Source of the DNA: JABCPE02 sp963530615
GTDB taxonomy: Bacteria > Bacteroidota > Bacteroidia > Flavobacteriales > Weeksellaceae
NCBI GenBank assembly: GCA_963530615.1
Contig: CAUSDX010000003.1
Coordinates: 62,001 to 126,000, forward strand
Reading direction: 5' to 3'
Length of the DNA: 64,000 nt
The notes under the pieces are model-generated. The model had not been told where the DNA came from, did not search any database, and saw nothing but the letters and a program-made list of their open reading frames with translations. Positions 61,901-64,000 of this stretch are shown here, one piece after another; within the stretch, counting starts at the first letter, position 1, and each line of letters opens with the position of its first letter. The translations under genes were made by a program, and so were the position numbers.

Positions 61901-62929
61901 CAAAATTCTGATTTTCTACATATTGGTAAAAGATTATTGCTTTGGTATCGCCAAAACGCAAGAATTTTACCTTGGAGAAATACTAAAAATCCATACAATA
62001 TTTGGATTTCCGAAATTATTTTACAGCAGACTCGTGTAGAGCAAGGGCTCGGTTATTACCTTAATTTTATTCAGCGATTTCCTAATACAGAAACTTTAGC
62101 AAAAACCAATATAGAAGAAATTTTGCTTTATTGGAAAGGGTTGGGATATTATTCTAGAGCCATCAATTTACATAAAGCAGCCCAACAAATTTACTACGAA
62201 TATCAAAATACCTTCCCCCAAGAATATGAAGAAATTATCAAACTAAAAGGTATTGGAAAATACACTGCTGCGGCTATTGCAAGTATCTGCTTTAATCAGA
62301 AAAAACCTGCAATAGATGGCAACTTTTACCGTGTTCTTTCTAGAATCTTTGCTGATGAATTTGATATTTCTAAATCTCAAGCTCTGCATTATTTCTCAGA
62401 ATTAGCATTATCAATTATGCCAAATGAAGATTTTGGAGATTTCAATCAAGCGATTATGGATTTAGGAGCAAAAATTTGCAAACCGAAAAATCCTGATTGT
62501 GAAAATTGTCCTATTCAGACAGATTGTTTAGCTTTTCACATAGGAAAAACAACTTTTTTCCCTATCAAAACAAAGAAAATAAAACCTGAAAATTTAAATT
62601 TAACATATTATTTTATCCAGCATCAAGAATTTTTCTTAATCAAACAACGCGATGAAACCTCCATTTGGAAAAAGTTATTTGATTTCCCAGAAATCATCAC
62701 TCCAAATTTGGAAAAATTTATCGTCAAAGAAAACCTTATTTCTCATAAACTCACCCACAAAAATCTCAATATAAAAATTTGTATTCTTAACATAGAGGAT
62801 AATAAAATTTTTAAACAATTTCAAACAGAAAACCATATGACCATTGCATCTTTCCAAAATTTCCATGAGAAATCCTTCCCTAAACCTTTAGAAAAATTTT
62901 TAGAAGAAATTCTAAATGATTTTAATTAA
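61886..62929 (+). CDS. mutY: A/G-specific adenine glycosylase
   Basis: 347 residues if started at TTG 61886. No ATG fits: the one at 61835 would read through the HU start codon and promoter. MutY signs: catalytic Glu in WISEIILQQTRVEQGL, HhH LKGIGKYTAAAIASI, catalytic Asp in PAIDGNFYRVLSRIF, Fe-S ligands C-x6-C-x2-C-x5-C (CKPKNPDCENC...C), and a NUDIX-like MutT-type C-terminal domain that reads 8-oxoG (FFLIKQRDETSIWKKLFDFPE). It removes adenine opposite 8-oxoguanine. The stop is 4 bases from that of convergent comF. Confidence 0.9.
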   Translation: MKTIQQNSDFLHIGKRLLLWYRQNARILPWRNTKNPYNIWISEIILQQTRVEQGLGYYLNFIQRFPNTETLAKTNIEEILLYWKGLGYYSRAINLHKAAQQIYYEYQNTFPQEYEEIIKLKGIGKYTAAAIASICFNQKKPAIDGNFYRVLSRIFADEFDISKSQALHYFSELALSIMPNEDFGDFNQAIMDLGAKICKPKNPDCENCPIQTDCLAFHIGKTTFFPIKTKKIKPENLNLTYYFIQHQEFFLIKQRDETSIWKKLFDFPEIITPNLEKFIVKENLISHKLTHKNLNIKICILNIEDNKIFKQFQTENHMTIASFQNFHEKSFPKPLEKFLEEILNDFN

Positions 62930-62933
62930 AATT

Positions 62934-63581
62934 TTATTCTTCCATTGCCATGACTAAAATACTCACCTTGTTATTGTATTTCAAAATCTCCCATGCTATG
63001 GCACTCATGGTATTTCCTGTAGTGAAAACATCGTCTATCAATAAAACATGCTGATTTTCTATTTTTTCTACAAGAGAAAAATCATAATGCATTTCTTCTC
63101 TATGCATTTTATCCTTGGTAGCTTGAGCTTTGTGATAAGTATTTCTTTGAAGCAAATCATCACGAAATGGAATTCTCCATTTATCCGACAAAACCTTCGT
63201 AAAAAGATATAATTGATTATACCCTCGTTCTTTCATTTTCTTTGGATGAAGGGGAACTGGAAGCAATAAATCTGGCTTTTTCTCTATGAAACTTAACCTT
63301 TCTATTATCCATTCCGCAAGAACTCCCCCTACTTTTTCTTGATTTCTATATTTTAATTGATGAATTATTTTCCTAGAAAGACCTTTTCTTTGGAAAAACA
63401 TTAACGCAAAAGCCTTCTCTAACGGAAACAAAAACTCTGCTTTTTTTCTCAACAAATTATCTCCAAATTCCCAATGTGTAAAACTAATTTTTTCCAAACA
63501 CCCTACGCATACAATCTCCTCTTTAGAAATAATCTCTCCACACTCTATACACCGATTAGGAAACAAAACATCCAAAAACAT
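62934..63581 (-). CDS. comF: ComF family phosphoribosyltransferase-like protein
   Basis: 215 residues. An N-terminal zinc ribbon (CIECGEIISKEEIVCVGC) is followed by a PRTase fold: LLPVPLHPKKMKERGYNQ and the PRPP motif VLLIDDVFTTGNTMSA. ComF-like proteins are linked to natural DNA uptake and may act with PriA/ComFA. The product is smaller and simpler than many PRTases and its substrate is unknown. It follows queG on the minus strand by 20 bases. Confidence 0.9.
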   Translation of the reverse strand: MFLDVLFPNRCIECGEIISKEEIVCVGCLEKISFTHWEFGDNLLRKKAEFLFPLEKAFALMFFQRKGLSRKIIHQLKYRNQEKVGGVLAEWIIERLSFIEKKPDLLLPVPLHPKKMKERGYNQLYLFTKVLSDKWRIPFRDDLLQRNTYHKAQATKDKMHREEMHYDFSLVEKIENQHVLLIDDVFTTGNTMSAIAWEILKYNNKVSILVMAMEE

Positions 63582-63601
63582 AAATTTCCTAAAATTTAAT
63601 T

Positions 63602-64000
63602 TTATTCTTTATCTAAAAACTGAATATTTCTCATCAATCCAGAAAATTTAGTCCTTTTCACTGGAGATTTTCGGAAAATTTCTGAAAAAATCTCTTGTGT
63701 CAAATCTTTCCATTCCGACTTTCTTAATTCACTAAATTTCTTCACGGCAAATCTTTGCTCCGAATGTGGAGCAGAGAACCTATTCCAAGGGCAAACATCC
63801 TGACAAACATCACACCCAAAAATCCAATCATCCATTTTTCCTTGAAAATAATCAGGAATTTCATTCTTCAGCTCTATTGTAGCATAAGAAATACATTTAC
63901 TCCCATCTATAATATGATTCCCTAAAATTGCCTGTGTAGGACAAGCATCTATACAACGAGTACATTTGCCACAATAATCCGCAACCGCCCCATCTTCTTC
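63602..64000 (-). CDS. queG: Epoxyqueuosine reductase, C-terminal part (start outside window)
   Basis: The frame is open to the window edge, so the N-terminal catalytic cobalamin domain is missing here. Two 4Fe-4S sets are seen: CGKCTRCIDACPT and GCDVCQDVCPWN, separated by CISYATIELK, as in QueG. QueG reduces epoxyqueuosine to queuosine in the wobble base of Asp, Asn, His and Tyr tRNAs (the two tRNA-Asp GTC genes here would be substrates). An internal ATG at 63835 is not the start. The gene is followed by comF. Confidence 0.88.
   Translation of the reverse strand, partial: EEDGAVADYCGKCTRCIDACPTQAILGNHIIDGSKCISYATIELKNEIPDYFQGKMDDWIFGCDVCQDVCPWNRFSAPHSEQRFAVKKFSELRKSEWKDLTQEIFSEIFRKSPVKRTKFSGLMRNIQFLDKE

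Noticed and set aside
61841..61961. 40-residue N-terminal extension of the HU protein
   Set aside because: The extension crosses the -7/-33 promoter and has no HU homology; the ATG at 61841 begins the typical MTKAELV.

Overview
The window looks like chromosome of a low-GC member of the Bacteroidota, class Flavobacteriia (probably a Weeksellaceae/Chryseobacterium-Riemerella relative; genus not resolved). The evidence is the type IX secretion translocon gene sprA, lineage-typical families (DUF2851, DUF721, DUF5103, NdpA), promoters of the TTTG-N19/20-TAnnTTTG type instead of -35/-10 boxes, few Shine-Dalgarno sequences, and the mevalonate enzyme HMG-CoA reductase.

Layout. 1-8.2 kb: end of a sodium:dicarboxylate symporter gene, then DUF2851, GNAT, a four-gene set resembling the mycobacterial decaprenyl-phosphoryl-arabinose pathway (phosphoribosyltransferase, DprE1-like, DprE2-like, HAD phosphatase), a small exported protein and a cysteine desulfurase. 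8.2-10.7 kb: thioredoxin, two identical tRNA-Asp genes with a textbook flavobacterial promoter, pdxJ, a DciA-like DUF721 protein and mtgA. 10.7-17.6 kb: an accessory island. It begins beside a hairpin RNA with the shape of flavobacterial 6S RNA, of which a partial second copy lies at the island edge. The island holds a two-protein DNA methyltransferase, an unknown AT-rich gene, a block of 21-bp repeats, an unknown GC-richer gene and a GIY-YIG/SF2-helicase fusion. I read it as a restriction-modification system.

17.7-29.2 kb: nucleoid-associated protein, ruvA and the very large sprA on the minus strand, then mvaA and sucC on the plus strand. 29.2-39.0 kb: a surface-protein neighbourhood. Four consecutive plus-strand genes and one minus-strand paralogue encode exported proteins beginning with a GKVGINT...TLDVNG module. 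The four-gene array has a promoter whose spacer is a 17-base A tract, which suggests slipped-strand phase variation. Between them lie menA, DUF5103 and a DUF3843-like gene.

39.0-64.0 kb: mostly housekeeping and envelope genes: a nucleotide pyrophosphatase-like enzyme, M16 peptidase, FUSC membrane protein, a complete RND efflux operon, an RsmI-like methylase, lipid kinase, secreted esterase, 2-oxoacid dehydrogenase E2, purine nucleoside phosphorylase, lpxK, a lipoprotein, RNase E/G, an unlisted 30-residue basic protein, HU, mutY, comF and the end of queG.

No CRISPR array, rRNA, insertion sequence or prophage was recognised. All family assignments come from reading motifs by eye, with no database search.
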